Source: Capnocytophaga haemolytica (lineage in GTDB: Bacteria; Bacteroidota; Bacteroidia; Flavobacteriales; Flavobacteriaceae). Taken from it: a stretch of 64,000 nucleotides of DNA. Below are positions 16,608 through 27,078 of the stretch, piece after piece; the first letter of the stretch is position 1, and each line of letters begins with the position of its first letter. The notes under the pieces are model-generated. The model saw only the letters and a list, made by a program, of their open reading frames with translations. It searched no databases and was not told the origin of the DNA. The stretch is from contig NZ_CP014227.1 of assembly GCF_001553545.1 (NCBI RefSeq), positions 845,001-909,000 on the forward strand, given 5' to 3'. A program made the position numbers and the translations under genes.

Positions 16608-18167
16608 TTATTTTGTTAATTTTATTTCGTCGTAATAGTAAGTGGTGCCATCACCTTGGTTGCCAAAGTCGAAGAAGACCACTACTTTGAGGTACTCAGC
16701 TTGAGGGGCCTTGCTAAAGTCGAAGGTGAGTTCCTCCCAAGTGTTCTCAGCGGTGGTGGTAGCACTTACCTCGTGGTTGATACTGCTATCGGAGCCCTCT
16801 AATTTCACCAATACCTTTACGCCTTTCTTAGGAGAATAAGCCATCAGGTGGAGTTTGCTATAGGTAGGGAGTTCTTTCAGTGCGGAAGTCTCAAAGAAGG
16901 TGCCTGCCCAAGTTTCAGCCCCTGCGGTCTTAGTGAACTGCACTACCTTCTTGGTAGTGTTTGCCCCTGAGGCATCGGGATTGGATACTACCTTTGCGTC
17001 TGCCATACCCCCAAAGGAAGTAAGCGCAGGGGCAGTGCCTTCAAAGTTCTCCACAAGCACGCTATTGCTCTTGCGGTAGAAGTAGAGATTATCAATAAAG
17101 ACAGTGCCTCCTGCTGGGTCGCCTACGAGTTTTATCTGGTGAATATCATCTACTGTTAAGCCCTGTGAGGTGTAGTCAGTAAGTGGAATATCAATGCTCA
17201 ACCATTGTTCAGCTTTGAGAGTCTTGGTCACCTTCTTCTCGGTAGCCGCTCCCCCTGATTTGCTGATGAGGAAGATCTCTAAGCTGTTCACGCCGCTTGC
17301 CCATACATCAAGGTGGAGGTATTGCATCGCCGTAAGGTCGGTAGCATTGGCAAACTGTATGCCTTGGTAATTGAGTTTAGCGTATTGGAGCATATCATTA
17401 CCGCTGAGGGCAAAGGCGGTATATTGGGTAGCTTGCCCCCAGTTAGGATTGAAGTCAGTTCCACTAAGGTTGGTATAGCTATTGCTGAAGATAGAAACCA
17501 CATCAGCAGCATAACGCGCTGGCGGGGTAGCGGCAGAGGCTGTCGGTTGGGAAAGGGCAGTAACTTGCACCGCCTGAGTATACTTAGTGGTTGCCGAGCC
17601 AGCTCCTTTGACTTCTACGGTGATGGTGTAAGTACCTACTGCTGCATAAACGTGCGATATGGTACTACCTATATTGCCTGAGACGGGCTTTTCATCAGCC
17701 TTCTCTCCAAAATAGACATCGAAGGTAATGCCATAAGTAGCCGTAGCGGTAACGTTCACTTTCTTGGAGACAGAAGTGTCGTTAGTGATCTTCACCTTCA
17801 GGTCTCCCGGTGCATTAAAGGAGACTTCAAGGGGCTGTATCAACTCTGTCTGCTTGCCCGAGAGGCTTTGAGCGATGACCTTCACGTTGTACTTGCCTTC
17901 AGCATAGGTATGCGTAGCTGCCTCACCTACCTTCACAGTGGTAGGGGTGGTAGTACTATCACCAAAATAGATCTGGTAGAGGACAGCCCCTGTAGCAGTG
18001 GGCACGATGGTTACCTCACCTGAATTGTCCTGTTTTACCTTGAAGGTAGCGACTACGTCCTTAGGGGCAACATCGTTGCTGAGCAAGTCCGTATCGCCGA
18101 AATCGTCTTTGCACGCTATGAGCGTAAAACATAGCAATGCCGTGTATATATATCGTAATGATTTCAT
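16608..18167 (-). CDS. PKD-domain surface glycan-binding lipoprotein (SusE-position)
   Basis: 519 aa with lipobox C19 (LIAC). Two or three PKD-like modules (about residues 36-210; motifs YQIYFGDSTTTP, HTYAEGKYNV and ITFDVYFGEK) are followed by two beta-sandwich modules (about 225-370 and 372-519) that resemble galactose-binding-like carbohydrate modules. No catalytic motif is seen. The slot right after SusD and before the enzyme is that of a SusE/SGBP accessory binding protein, which is the inferred role. Confidence 0.75.
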   Translation of the reverse strand: MKSLRYIYTALLCFTLIACKDDFGDTDLLSNDVAPKDVVATFKVKQDNSGEVTIVPTATGAVLYQIYFGDSTTTPTTVKVGEAATHTYAEGKYNVKVIAQSLSGKQTELIQPLEVSFNAPGDLKVKITNDTSVSKKVNVTATATYGITFDVYFGEKADEKPVSGNIGSTISHVYAAVGTYTITVEVKGAGSATTKYTQAVQVTALSQPTASAATPPARYAADVVSIFSNSYTNLSGTDFNPNWGQATQYTAFALSGNDMLQYAKLNYQGIQFANATDLTAMQYLHLDVWASGVNSLEIFLISKSGGAATEKKVTKTLKAEQWLSIDIPLTDYTSQGLTVDDIHQIKLVGDPAGGTVFIDNLYFYRKSNSVLVENFEGTAPALTSFGGMADAKVVSNPDASGANTTKKVVQFTKTAGAETWAGTFFETSALKELPTYSKLHLMAYSPKKGVKVLVKLEGSDSSINHEVSATTTAENTWEELTFDFSKAPQAEYLKVVVFFDFGNQGDGTTYYYDEIKLTK

Positions 18168-18179
18168 AACTCTGGTATT

Positions 18180-19655
18180 TTAATAGTTAGGATTTTGCTG
18201 CCAATTGCCGTTGGCGTATTTAATTTCTTCATAAGGAATTGGGAAGACTTCATTTTTACCAACGGTAAAGCCTTGTATCTTAGCGCCTTGCCCTGTGCGA
18301 ACCAAGTCGAAGAAGCGAAGCCCTTCACCTAAGAACTCTACGCGGCGTTCGTTCCATATAGCCTCAGTGAGGGCGGCACCTGTAGCGGTAACCTTGTGGT
18401 TATCATCGCCAAAGGCACGTTTGCGCACCTCGTTGAGGTATTGCTGTGCACGTGTATCACTGATACCGCCACGATTGAGGGCTTCGGCAGCCATCAGGAG
18501 GACGTCAGCATAGCGGATGGCGCGGTAGTTATTAGGATTGGTGAGGTTGGCATCTCCCATATTCAGGTCGCCTTTGCGAGGTAGATATTTGCGGTTGAAA
18601 TAGCCTGTATGGTTATAGCCTTCGGAGTAAGTAGCCCCTTGAGCTGCTGCCCATGCTACGATGTCCAATATAGCCACATCCTTGCGCTTATCGCCCTCTT
18701 CAAAAGCAGCGACAGCCTCTTTGGTAGGAACGTTGAAGCTATAGCCAGAGTCAAACAAAGGTCCATTGTAGTTGCGAATACCATTAAAGCCCACAGCAAC
18801 ATTCCCTTTGCTGCACTGTAGGCAGTCGAAACTCGCACCATCAGCATCGGTGTACTGCACTTCAAATACAGACTCAGCCCCGTTCTCACCTTCTTTTTCA
18901 AAAATGCTGTTATAGTCTGCTACTAAGGAGTAAGTGCCACTGCTGATCACTGCTTCGAGTACCTCCGCAGCTTTGTCAAACTTATCTTGGTAGAGGTATA
19001 CCTTGCCGAGCAATGCTTGTGCTGCTCCTTTGGTAGCGCGCCCTACTTCGCCCTTAGGAGGGGTGGTAGGTAGGTGCTCAATGGCAAAGAGGAGGTTTTG
19101 CTCAATGAGGGCATAGACCTCAGCCTTTGAGCTGCGGGGTAACTTAGCTTCATCACCTTGCGCAAAGCGTTTGTCGGGTTTGATAGGAATAGCCCCAAAC
19201 CACTTTACCAACTCGAAGTTATAATAAGCGTAGAGAAAACGCGCCTCACCGATAATCATATCACGATCCGCAAAGGCTGTCTTGTCTTTAAATTCTAAGA
19301 TATACGCCGCGCGGTTTACTCCTGCGAACATCCAATCCCATATATCTTTGAGCTGTGCATTCACAGGCGTGTGGATCATCGCATCTACTTGCTGGAAGCC
19401 TATCACATCATTAGCACTTTCACCACCACAGAGGGTATTATCAGAGGCTATCTCACCTAAAAGCACATTCTTGTAGGTGGAGTGCAACAATTCATACGCA
19501 CCGATGAGTGCCTTATTATAGTCGTCTTCTGAGTTAAAGTAAGCCTCAGAGTTGATTTCATAGGTATCTGTCTTATCTAAGAAATCGTCAGAGCAAGCCA
19601 AGCACAAGGAGAAGAGTGCTACGGTGCTCATTATTTTTATTTGAATACTTTTCAT
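18180..19655 (-). CDS. SusD-family glycan-binding lipoprotein
   Basis: 491 aa with lipobox C21 (CLACSDDFLD). Typical SusD/RagB features are the TPR-like helices, GEARFLYAYYNFELVKWFGAIP and the C-terminal block ending NPNY after RRVEFLGEGLRFFDLVRTG. It caps the SusC channel and binds the oligosaccharide. It lies 11 nt after the SusC stop, in the standard order. Confidence 0.95.
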   Translation of the reverse strand: MKSIQIKIMSTVALFSLCLACSDDFLDKTDTYEINSEAYFNSEDDYNKALIGAYELLHSTYKNVLLGEIASDNTLCGGESANDVIGFQQVDAMIHTPVNAQLKDIWDWMFAGVNRAAYILEFKDKTAFADRDMIIGEARFLYAYYNFELVKWFGAIPIKPDKRFAQGDEAKLPRSSKAEVYALIEQNLLFAIEHLPTTPPKGEVGRATKGAAQALLGKVYLYQDKFDKAAEVLEAVISSGTYSLVADYNSIFEKEGENGAESVFEVQYTDADGASFDCLQCSKGNVAVGFNGIRNYNGPLFDSGYSFNVPTKEAVAAFEEGDKRKDVAILDIVAWAAAQGATYSEGYNHTGYFNRKYLPRKGDLNMGDANLTNPNNYRAIRYADVLLMAAEALNRGGISDTRAQQYLNEVRKRAFGDDNHKVTATGAALTEAIWNERRVEFLGEGLRFFDLVRTGQGAKIQGFTVGKNEVFPIPYEEIKYANGNWQQNPNY

Positions 19656-19666
19656 AGCTTTAGATG

Positions 19667-22600
19667 TTAAAAAGTTACATTAATGCCTAATAGATACTGA
19701 CGCGCTTGGGGATAAAAACCATAGTCAATCCCCCCACCGATGGCATCACCATTGGTAGCGGAAGGGTCATACCCTCGATACTTAGTGAGCGTAAAGACAT
19801 TGTTCACAGAGGTATAGATGCGCATATTTTCTATCCTGAGACTTTCGAGTAGGTGCTTAGGTAGGTTGTAGCCGAGCTGTACATTCTGCATACGCAGGAA
19901 GGAAGCGTCCTCTACAAAGAAGTCGGAGAAGAGGTTATTGGTAGTTGCCCCTGTGGTAGCACGTGGCACTTCGTTGCTGGTGCCTTCACCGTGCCAACGC
20001 CCGAGGTAATAGCGGTTCTTATTGACATTAGGCTGTGAGCGCTCATAGTTGCGCACCATTTCTTTATCAAGCTCTGCATAGAGGTAAGTAGAGAGGTCAA
20101 AGTTCTTGTACTTAGCACTGAGGTTCAGCCCCATATAGTAAGTAGCAACAGGCTTACCAAGGTAGGTACGGTCGTTGAAGTCTATCTTGCCATCGCCGTT
20201 TACGTCCTTATAGCGAATATCGCCAGGCTTAGCCTCAGCCCCGAGAGCCGCTTGGCTGGGGTGAGCATCGACCTCGGCTTGGTTTTGGAAGATACCATCG
20301 GTCTGCAAGCCATAGAAATAACCTATCGGTTGCCCGATTTCCATACGCGAAGGTTTCAATTGCCCTACGCTAAACTCACCTCCCTCAGGGATAACATCAC
20401 CATTGATAGCCGTTACTTCTCCCTTTACGCGAGTGATATTATAACTTGCTGAGAAAGAAGCATTATCATTGAACTTATGGTTATAGTTCAACGCTACCTC
20501 AAAACCTTTGTTGCGGGTCGCTCCTGCATTAACGGTAGGGTTCTTAGCCCCTGGTGCGCCCGTACCCAATATGCCCGATACAGGGAAGTTAGTGATGAGC
20601 AGGTCATTACGATCTTCAATAAAATAATCGAAGACAATACCCAAGCGGTCTTTAAAGAGGTTAAGGTCAAAACCTACGTCTGTCTTCTCAGCCACCTCCC
20701 ACTTGGCATTAGGGTTAGGCAGTGCCCCTAGGGCAGCTCCATTGACAATCTTCCCGTTAAGCACATAGACTGCCTGTCCATTGAGAAGCACTTTATAGAG
20801 GTTCTTACCTACATTGCTACCAAGGGTACCATAGCTACCCCTGATCTTCAAAAAGCCAAGCCACTGTATATCCTTGAGGAATGGTTCATCTGAAATCTTC
20901 CAACCTGCTGTTACAGACGAGAAGTAGTCAGCGCGATTGTCCTTAGGGAAATCAGAAGAAGCATCACGACGAAGCATTCCCGAAAGGAGGTACTTGCCTT
21001 TATAGTCGTACTGTACACGTCCAAAGTAGGAAGTGAGGCGCGAGTCGTTGATAGCCGCACTGTTAGTCTTAGAGTCATTAATACCTGTGGTAAGGCTTAT
21101 ATCGGCATAGTCCCAAGAGTTGTTAGGGATATCGTAGCCTGTGGCACTGAGGTAGTTATCCCATTGCCGCTGTACGCTTGCCCCAAGGGTGAACGCTGTA
21201 TTGTGGCTCTCACCAAAAGTATGTGCATACGTACCAAAGGTTTCCCAAGTATAGGAATTGAACTCGTTCTTATCCTGCACTACGGTACTACGGGTAACGT
21301 TGTAAATCTTCCCAGGACCAAAGTCAGCTATAGGCTTAAACTCCTTTTTCTTCTCAGCATAAGTCTTAAAGCCAATGCGCGAAGTAAGGGAAAGCCCTTT
21401 GACAGGCTTATAATCAAGCTGGAAGTTTCCTTCTAAGCCATTGCCATCATACGCATTGTAAGTGTTGTTAATCTGAGCCAGCGGGTTGATCACCTCGTTG
21501 CCTACAAAGCCTTTGCGGTCTTCATCATTCACCCCAAAGGTAGGGGCAAAGTTCAGCGCATTGAAAAGTACAGAGCCCAATACGTTCTCGGAGATACTCT
21601 TACGCTGATTGTTAAAGTAATTGGCAGTGAGGCTTGTTTTAATCTTATCTGTAATATCAATGCCAAGACTTACCCTAACGTTGTTACGGGTGTAATTCGA
21701 TTTCTCGCTGGCTACGATCCCATCTTGGGTAAGATTAGAAGCCCCCAAATAGTAGGACACGCGTTCTCCACCGCCCGATACGCTCGCATTGACATTGCGC
21801 ATAAAGGCATTGCGGAACACTAAGTCCTGCCAATCAGTGCCCTTGCCAAGGCTTGCCAAGTTCGGGAAAGGCAATGCCTCGCCATTGTTGGCATAGCTTT
21901 CGTTGAGCAGTGCGGCATACTCAGTGGCATTCATATAGTCGAGCCTCTTGGTAGTCTGTTGCACCCCTGTGTAGGTACTGAGTTTCACCTTCGGAGCCAT
22001 CCCTTTGCGTCCGCCTTTGGTGGTTACTAAGATCACCCCATTGGCACCTTTAATACCATAAATCGCCGCCTGAGCGTCCTTAAGCACCGTGATACTCTCG
22101 ATGTCGTCAGGGCTAATACTGTTAAGTGCCCCCTCATAGCCATCGACAATCACCAAGGGCGCATTGTTGCCATTAGAGCTTACCCCGCGAATAAGGATAT
22201 TGATATTCCCCCCAGGCGACCCTGAGGCAGTGTTCACGCTTACCCCTGAGGTCGTCCCTTGCAAAGCCATTGAGGCATTCACGGGCTTAAGCTCAGTGAG
22301 CGTCTCCTCACCCACGAGCGATACCGCCCCCGTTACGTCCTTCTTCTTCTGAAGTCCATAGCCGATCACCACCACTTCATCCAACTGCTGATTGTCCTCC
22401 TTTAGGACTACATTCATAGGTGAAGCCGAACGGACAGGTAACGAAGCCGTAACGTAGCCGATGTAGGAAAACTCTAATACCTTCCCCTTTTCAACCTTAT
22501 TAATGGCAAAATTACCATCCATATCAGTCGAAGCCCCACGCGTAGTACCTTTCACCACTACCGATACACCCACCAGTGGCATACCTGTATTGTCCTTTAC

Positions 22601-22681
22601 GGTACCCTTTACATCATAGGTCTGAGCGTGAGCCAAACTTATGATAAAAATAAACAAGATTGTAAGTCTGAATGCTTTCAT
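19667..22681 (-). CDS. SusC-family TonB-dependent outer-membrane transporter
   Basis: 1004 aa from ATG 22681; the in-frame extension 9 codons upstream lies over the -7 box. It has a signal peptide, a carboxypeptidase-D-like domain (VKGTVKDNTGMPLVGVSVVVKG), a TonB box/plug region (LDEVVVIGYGLQKKKDVTGAVSLV) and a 22-strand barrel ending in an aromatic residue (LLGINVTF). It imports oligosaccharides bound by SusD. The locus enzymes point to a beta-glucan. Confidence 0.95.
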   Translation of the reverse strand: MKAFRLTILFIFIISLAHAQTYDVKGTVKDNTGMPLVGVSVVVKGTTRGASTDMDGNFAINKVEKGKVLEFSYIGYVTASLPVRSASPMNVVLKEDNQQLDEVVVIGYGLQKKKDVTGAVSLVGEETLTELKPVNASMALQGTTSGVSVNTASGSPGGNINILIRGVSSNGNNAPLVIVDGYEGALNSISPDDIESITVLKDAQAAIYGIKGANGVILVTTKGGRKGMAPKVKLSTYTGVQQTTKRLDYMNATEYAALLNESYANNGEALPFPNLASLGKGTDWQDLVFRNAFMRNVNASVSGGGERVSYYLGASNLTQDGIVASEKSNYTRNNVRVSLGIDITDKIKTSLTANYFNNQRKSISENVLGSVLFNALNFAPTFGVNDEDRKGFVGNEVINPLAQINNTYNAYDGNGLEGNFQLDYKPVKGLSLTSRIGFKTYAEKKKEFKPIADFGPGKIYNVTRSTVVQDKNEFNSYTWETFGTYAHTFGESHNTAFTLGASVQRQWDNYLSATGYDIPNNSWDYADISLTTGINDSKTNSAAINDSRLTSYFGRVQYDYKGKYLLSGMLRRDASSDFPKDNRADYFSSVTAGWKISDEPFLKDIQWLGFLKIRGSYGTLGSNVGKNLYKVLLNGQAVYVLNGKIVNGAALGALPNPNAKWEVAEKTDVGFDLNLFKDRLGIVFDYFIEDRNDLLITNFPVSGILGTGAPGAKNPTVNAGATRNKGFEVALNYNHKFNDNASFSASYNITRVKGEVTAINGDVIPEGGEFSVGQLKPSRMEIGQPIGYFYGLQTDGIFQNQAEVDAHPSQAALGAEAKPGDIRYKDVNGDGKIDFNDRTYLGKPVATYYMGLNLSAKYKNFDLSTYLYAELDKEMVRNYERSQPNVNKNRYYLGRWHGEGTSNEVPRATTGATTNNLFSDFFVEDASFLRMQNVQLGYNLPKHLLESLRIENMRIYTSVNNVFTLTKYRGYDPSATNGDAIGGGIDYGFYPQARQYLLGINVTF

Positions 22682-22705
22682 AAGTATCTTATTTGGTTTA
22701 CGGGG

Positions 22706-22737
22706 CAAAAGTAAAAGTAATTATCAGTAACGCCAAA
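22706..22737 (-). promoter_or_regulatory. susC operon promoter
   Basis: Minus-strand TACTTTTG (22706-22713) with TTTG (22734-22737) 20 nt upstream. The start is 24 nt downstream. Confidence 0.75.
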
Positions 22738-22883
22738 TAAAATGCCTATATAAAAAGTATACAACATCAAAAATAACACTTTGTAGAGGATCAACTATTC
22801 ATCAACATTCTTACTTACAACCAATTAAACAAAAGAAAATAATTTAACTGTAAAGGTAGTTTTTTGCGTCTATTCCTCCACTG

Positions 22884-22905
22884 TTGAGGTAATGTTGAGG
22901 TGTTC
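22884..22905. repeat. Short 11-bp repeat pair downstream of the regulator gene
   Basis: Two adjacent 11-mers of TTGAGGTNNTN type, 24 nt past the regulator stop. Confidence 0.4.
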
Positions 22906-22928
22906 TGTCGTTCTTTCGTAACGAAAGA

Positions 22929-25727
22929 TTACAGTCCTAATATGTAATCTATTAAGTTTTCATTATGATTTAAGTCCATCTTTTTACGAAGTCGATAACG
23001 CTTGATCTCCACACTGCGCGGTGAGATACTCAATATAGAGGCAATTTCCTTAGAAGAAAGGTTCAGACGCAAGTAAATGCAAAGCCTTATATCGTGCGGA
23101 GTAAGCTCTGGATGGAGACTCTTAAGTCTCTTCAGGAAATCCCGATCCATATTGTTGAATACCTCCTGAAAGTACTCCCAGTCATTCTCACCTGTGATAT
23201 TCTTATCAATAATACTCAATACTGACTTTATATAAGGGTTCTGCTTTTCTTGCTGCAACTCCTCCTTGATTGAGGAAAGCAGCTCATTCTTCTTGATAAT
23301 GCTCATCGTAGTAGCCGCAAGCTCTTTGTTCTTCGTGTCTACTTCATTTTGTAGCTTATCGCTCTCGTACTGCATCTGCATTTTCTCATTTTCAAGTTGC
23401 AATAACGCTAATTCCTTACGCTTTTCCTCCTCTAATTTAGCCTTCTGACGCTTATAGCGGATACGATACACCCTATTAAGAGTAAAGAATGCCAGCGCCA
23501 ACAGCAGCACGTAGAGTAGCAGCATTACATCGGTGGCATACCAAGGCTTAGCAATAGTAAAGCGGAAGGTCTCAGTATTCTGTGTAGGGGTATCGCCTAT
23601 TTTAGCCCTCACTTTTAAGATGTAATCCCCTGCAGGAAGGTTCTCAAAAGTGATCACAGGCGAAGGTGTCCAAGCACTCCAATGCTCGTGCAGCCCCTCA
23701 AGGCGGTACTGGTAAAGCGGCTGTACAAATTCACCATAATAGGGCACACTCATTGAGAAGTATAGGTTGTTCTCACCATTGGGCAACTTCACCCCTGAGG
23801 CTTGCAACGACAAAGGCTTGCCAGCAGCGTCAATACGGTTCACAGCTATTTTCTCAAGGCGGATACGATAAGGCGGCAACGGTTTGCGCTCATCACCAAA
23901 ACTGATAAAGCCAGAGGTCGTCCCAATGATTTTCGTGCCGTTATCCAGCTCAGTAAGGTTCTCAAACCCCACGATATCCTTGCGCAATGCTGCTGAAATA
24001 GGCACTTTCTCAATGCGTGGCTGGCTGTCCAACCGCCCCTGTGCTACCTCAATGATATTCTCCTGTGAGAAAGTCCACAAATGCCCATTGCGCCCTTCGC
24101 GCAATATCCACGAAGCAAAGTGCTCATCAGTAAAAAGACTCTTTGAAAGAGTAACATCCTTGACAAACTTCCCTCGTTGAGGCTCATACGCAAAAACACC
24201 CTCTTTGAGAAAGTACAACACCTTGCCATTGTAGCGCGCCAACGACGATTTCACCCCGCGCGGCACCGAACTCTCCATTGCTACCCTCTCAGCCTTGGTG
24301 TAATCACCACTCAGATGCAGATGATACACCCCCTTATACTCGTGGTTTACCAGTAACTCCCTGTCGTTGACAAACTCAAAAAAACGACTCGACACGTTGA
24401 AACCACTCACCTTATGCCGATAGCGCCAAGCCTCTCCCTGCCGTTCCAAAATGTGCAATCCCTCATAATTACCTTGCATCAGCCATCCTTTCTTATGAGG
24501 AATAGGCTTTATATCCCACGTACCGAGCTGTCCACACACCAGCTCCACACCCTTACCATCAACCACAAAAGTCCCCGAATTATGTCCACAGAAGAGCGTC
24601 CCATCAATCTCTTTGAGCAGCCACACCTGCCCCTCAGTGCCCTTGATGAGCTCAAAAGGCATATTCGAGTGCTCAGCACGCACAAAAAGCCCTTGATTCG
24701 TGCCCAAGTAAAGCAAACCCTTGTACACCGCTGAGGCATACACAGCCCCCAACGCTCCATCCACATCCTTATACACACGGAAAGGCGAAGAAAAATTAAT
24801 CCTACTGATGCCATTGTCCAATCCCAGCCAAACATTGCGTTCCACGTCCTCGTAGATTGAGAGCACCGTATTGTTCTGCAACCCGTGTTGCTGAGTGATA
24901 TGCTCCAAAAGCACCCCCTCACCACTCAGGTGATAAATACCCTTGGCGATAGTGCCCAGCAGTAGCGAGCCATCCTTAAGCGCCTCACAGCTGTACACAT
25001 TCAGCCCTTTAGCTACCACATTGAAAGGTACTGCCCACTCAACAAGCCCATCTTTATCTTCTCGGAAAATCCCTCTATCCTGCGTGATAACCAGCGTAGC
25101 ATCAGCCTGCCTCACCATATTAATGATGATATGCTCCTTGTAGATAGGCGCATCACTTACCAGCACCTCCTTACCATCTACAAAACTAAAAAGCCCCTCA
25201 TTCATCTTCTGAAAATAAAGCTGTGAACCCAACTTAAAGAGCTTAGGCAGACTGTTCTTACTGTATATAATGTTGAATTTTCTCGAACTGAGGTCGTAGA
25301 TGTAAAGCCTGTGCAACGACTGGAAAAGTACCCAACGCTCATAAGGGATGATCTTCCAAATCTCCTCATCCTCAATAGCTTTACGCTCGATCTTGCGGCT
25401 TAGCGAAGTATATTGTAAGCTGCCAAAAGGGTCATGCTGCCAGTAGCCAAACTCCTCAAACGAACCCGTGTACAACTTATCGCCAATGCTCGCCACCGAA
25501 CGCAAAATAGTACCATTGGGAGAAGGGTAGAGACGAAACGAAGCGCCATCGAAGACGAGCAAGCCCGAATTATTAGCAAAATAGAGCTTCTTGTCCCCAT
25601 CTTGGCATATCTTCCAATTCTGATTCTCGCCTCCATAAGCCGAAGGAGTGTAATTATGCAAGGGTGGCAACTGAGCGTAAAGCACACTGGTGATCAACGC
25701 AAAAAGTAGGCAGATGAGTTGTTTCAT
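22929..25727 (-). CDS. Membrane-spanning sensor-regulator with propeller, Y_Y_Y domain and LuxR-type HTH
   Basis: 932 aa with a signal peptide (VLYAQ). The periplasmic part is built of two-component-regulator propeller repeats (WLGLDNGI, LYLGTNQGLF and similar) and a Y_Y_Y-like Ig domain (YQYRLEGLHEHWSAWTPSP, LPAGDYILKVRAKIG). Next come one transmembrane helix (about 731-750), a long coiled coil (about 758-830) and a C-terminal helix-turn-helix (about 868-925, NLSSKEIASILSISPRSVEIKRYRLRKK). No histidine kinase or receiver is present, so it resembles one-piece glycan sensors that bind DNA directly. It lies upstream of susC on the same strand, which makes it the probable activator of the locus. 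Confidence 0.85.
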   Translation of the reverse strand: MKQLICLLFALITSVLYAQLPPLHNYTPSAYGGENQNWKICQDGDKKLYFANNSGLLVFDGASFRLYPSPNGTILRSVASIGDKLYTGSFEEFGYWQHDPFGSLQYTSLSRKIERKAIEDEEIWKIIPYERWVLFQSLHRLYIYDLSSRKFNIIYSKNSLPKLFKLGSQLYFQKMNEGLFSFVDGKEVLVSDAPIYKEHIIINMVRQADATLVITQDRGIFREDKDGLVEWAVPFNVVAKGLNVYSCEALKDGSLLLGTIAKGIYHLSGEGVLLEHITQQHGLQNNTVLSIYEDVERNVWLGLDNGISRINFSSPFRVYKDVDGALGAVYASAVYKGLLYLGTNQGLFVRAEHSNMPFELIKGTEGQVWLLKEIDGTLFCGHNSGTFVVDGKGVELVCGQLGTWDIKPIPHKKGWLMQGNYEGLHILERQGEAWRYRHKVSGFNVSSRFFEFVNDRELLVNHEYKGVYHLHLSGDYTKAERVAMESSVPRGVKSSLARYNGKVLYFLKEGVFAYEPQRGKFVKDVTLSKSLFTDEHFASWILREGRNGHLWTFSQENIIEVAQGRLDSQPRIEKVPISAALRKDIVGFENLTELDNGTKIIGTTSGFISFGDERKPLPPYRIRLEKIAVNRIDAAGKPLSLQASGVKLPNGENNLYFSMSVPYYGEFVQPLYQYRLEGLHEHWSAWTPSPVITFENLPAGDYILKVRAKIGDTPTQNTETFRFTIAKPWYATDVMLLLYVLLLALAFFTLNRVYRIRYKRQKAKLEEEKRKELALLQLENEKMQMQYESDKLQNEVDTKNKELAATTMSIIKKNELLSSIKEELQQEKQNPYIKSVLSIIDKNITGENDWEYFQEVFNNMDRDFLKRLKSLHPELTPHDIRLCIYLRLNLSSKEIASILSISPRSVEIKRYRLRKKMDLNHNENLIDYILGL

Positions 25728-25752
25728 AAAATAATTAGTTTCTCAGGAGCGA

Positions 25753-25782
25753 CAAAAGTACAAAGAAAATCACAAAACGCAA
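25753..25782 (-). promoter_or_regulatory. Regulator gene promoter
   Basis: Minus-strand TACTTTTG (25753-25760), 19-nt spacer, TTG (25780-25782). Confidence 0.7.
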
Positions 25783-25810
25783 CTTTTAGCATCAAAAAAA
25801 GCCGTTTTTC

Positions 25811-25842
25811 TTTGTTTATTTGCGAAAAAAGCCGTTACTTTG
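25811..25842 (+). promoter_or_regulatory. Porin gene promoter
   Basis: TTTG (25811-25814), 20-nt spacer, TTACTTTG (25835-25842), one base off the TAnnTTTG consensus. Confidence 0.5.
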
Positions 25843-25864
25843 CGCCAACAAAATCAAATAAGTT

Positions 25865-27040
25865 ATGAGACGATGGTGTATTTTACTAAGTGCAGTCGCT
25901 ACAATGATAGGCAAAGTAGCTGCACAAGAAATGGTTAAAGATAGTTTGAAGATTGATAATGAAGCTACTAAAGGCGAAAGAACCGCCAACCTATTGCTCT
26001 TCTTAAAAACCTCAGCAGCCTCTGACAGTGGCAAAGGCACAGCCGAAAGAGCCTATCTCAATGTTGATGAAGCGCGTGTAGGGCTTATGGGGGCTTACGG
26101 CGATCGGCTGTCGTACTTCGTACGCTTTCGTCTCAACCGCCCAATGACCCCAGACGATGTAGACAATGCCTCACGCGCGCTTGATTTTGCCTTCCTCACT
26201 TACCAAATAGGCGAGCGGCGCCAGTGGGAGGTAACCCTCGGAAAGCAGGTAGCACAAGTGGGCTCGTGGGAAACCGATAGCCCCTTCCTGCGCGAGTTCT
26301 TCTATACCGATTACCTCAATTACTACTCAAATGTATTTGTCACTGCCGCAACCCTCGCCCGACGTTTAGGCGAAAACCACAGCTTGCGCCTGCAAGTGCA
26401 CAACACACTCAACAGTTCCTTTGCATCGCACCTGAAAGCCAATGGCTATGTAGATACGGGTTTTGAAGCCCCTGAAACACCTTTGGGGCTATACCTCGCT
26501 TGGGCAGGACAGTTGGGGCGTTTCCAGACACTCTATTCCTACAATATCTCGCAATTTGCTAAGGGCTATTACACCCATACCCTTTCGCTGGGCAACCAGT
26601 ACAAAGCCGATCGCTGGGCGGCTTATATAGACCTTGTATACTCAGATATGGGGGTTGATTTTGCGCTGCTGCCTTCTAATCTTATCAATGAATACAAAGG
26701 GGCAGTCAAGGAGCATTACCTACTGCAAGAGGGGATCGTCTACAAAACGGCAGTAGCACGCTACGACCAGCAGCTTACCCCCCATTGGAGCTTTTCTCTT
26801 AAAGGTAGTGTTGAGACCTCTGGTAGCCGCAAGGAGCTCAGTGAGAACCTACGTTATAACTACCAATATGTGGCAGTGTTACAGTATGCTCCTCTCTCAG
26901 GGGAAGACCTTCAATTCTTTGCCTCTTATGTGGGAAATACCCTCCATTACAGCAGTCTTCTGAATAAGCCCGACAGCCATTTCAATCACTTTGCCATAGG
27001 GCTTTACTACAAATGGACTGTGCTTAAGAGTAGTTTTTAA
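25865..27040 (+). CDS. Outer-membrane porin, OprO/OprP-like
   Basis: 391 aa with a signal peptide (KVAAQ). Alternating aromatic beta strands run throughout and the protein ends in KSSF with a terminal Phe, as outer-membrane barrels do. Segments such as ERAYLNVDEARVGLMGAYGDRLSYFVRFRLNRP and GKQVAQVGSWETDSPFLREFF resemble phosphate-selective porins of the O/P family. It is convergent with moaCB and has its own promoter. The neighbourhood allows the guess that it passes nitrate or another anion, but nothing in the sequence proves that. Confidence 0.72.
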   Translation: MRRWCILLSAVATMIGKVAAQEMVKDSLKIDNEATKGERTANLLLFLKTSAASDSGKGTAERAYLNVDEARVGLMGAYGDRLSYFVRFRLNRPMTPDDVDNASRALDFAFLTYQIGERRQWEVTLGKQVAQVGSWETDSPFLREFFYTDYLNYYSNVFVTAATLARRLGENHSLRLQVHNTLNSSFASHLKANGYVDTGFEAPETPLGLYLAWAGQLGRFQTLYSYNISQFAKGYYTHTLSLGNQYKADRWAAYIDLVYSDMGVDFALLPSNLINEYKGAVKEHYLLQEGIVYKTAVARYDQQLTPHWSFSLKGSVETSGSRKELSENLRYNYQYVAVLQYAPLSGEDLQFFASYVGNTLHYSSLLNKPDSHFNHFAIGLYYKWTVLKSSF

Positions 27041-27078
27041 TATTCACCGATTAGTATTTAGGTTGTTTGCCATAAAAG

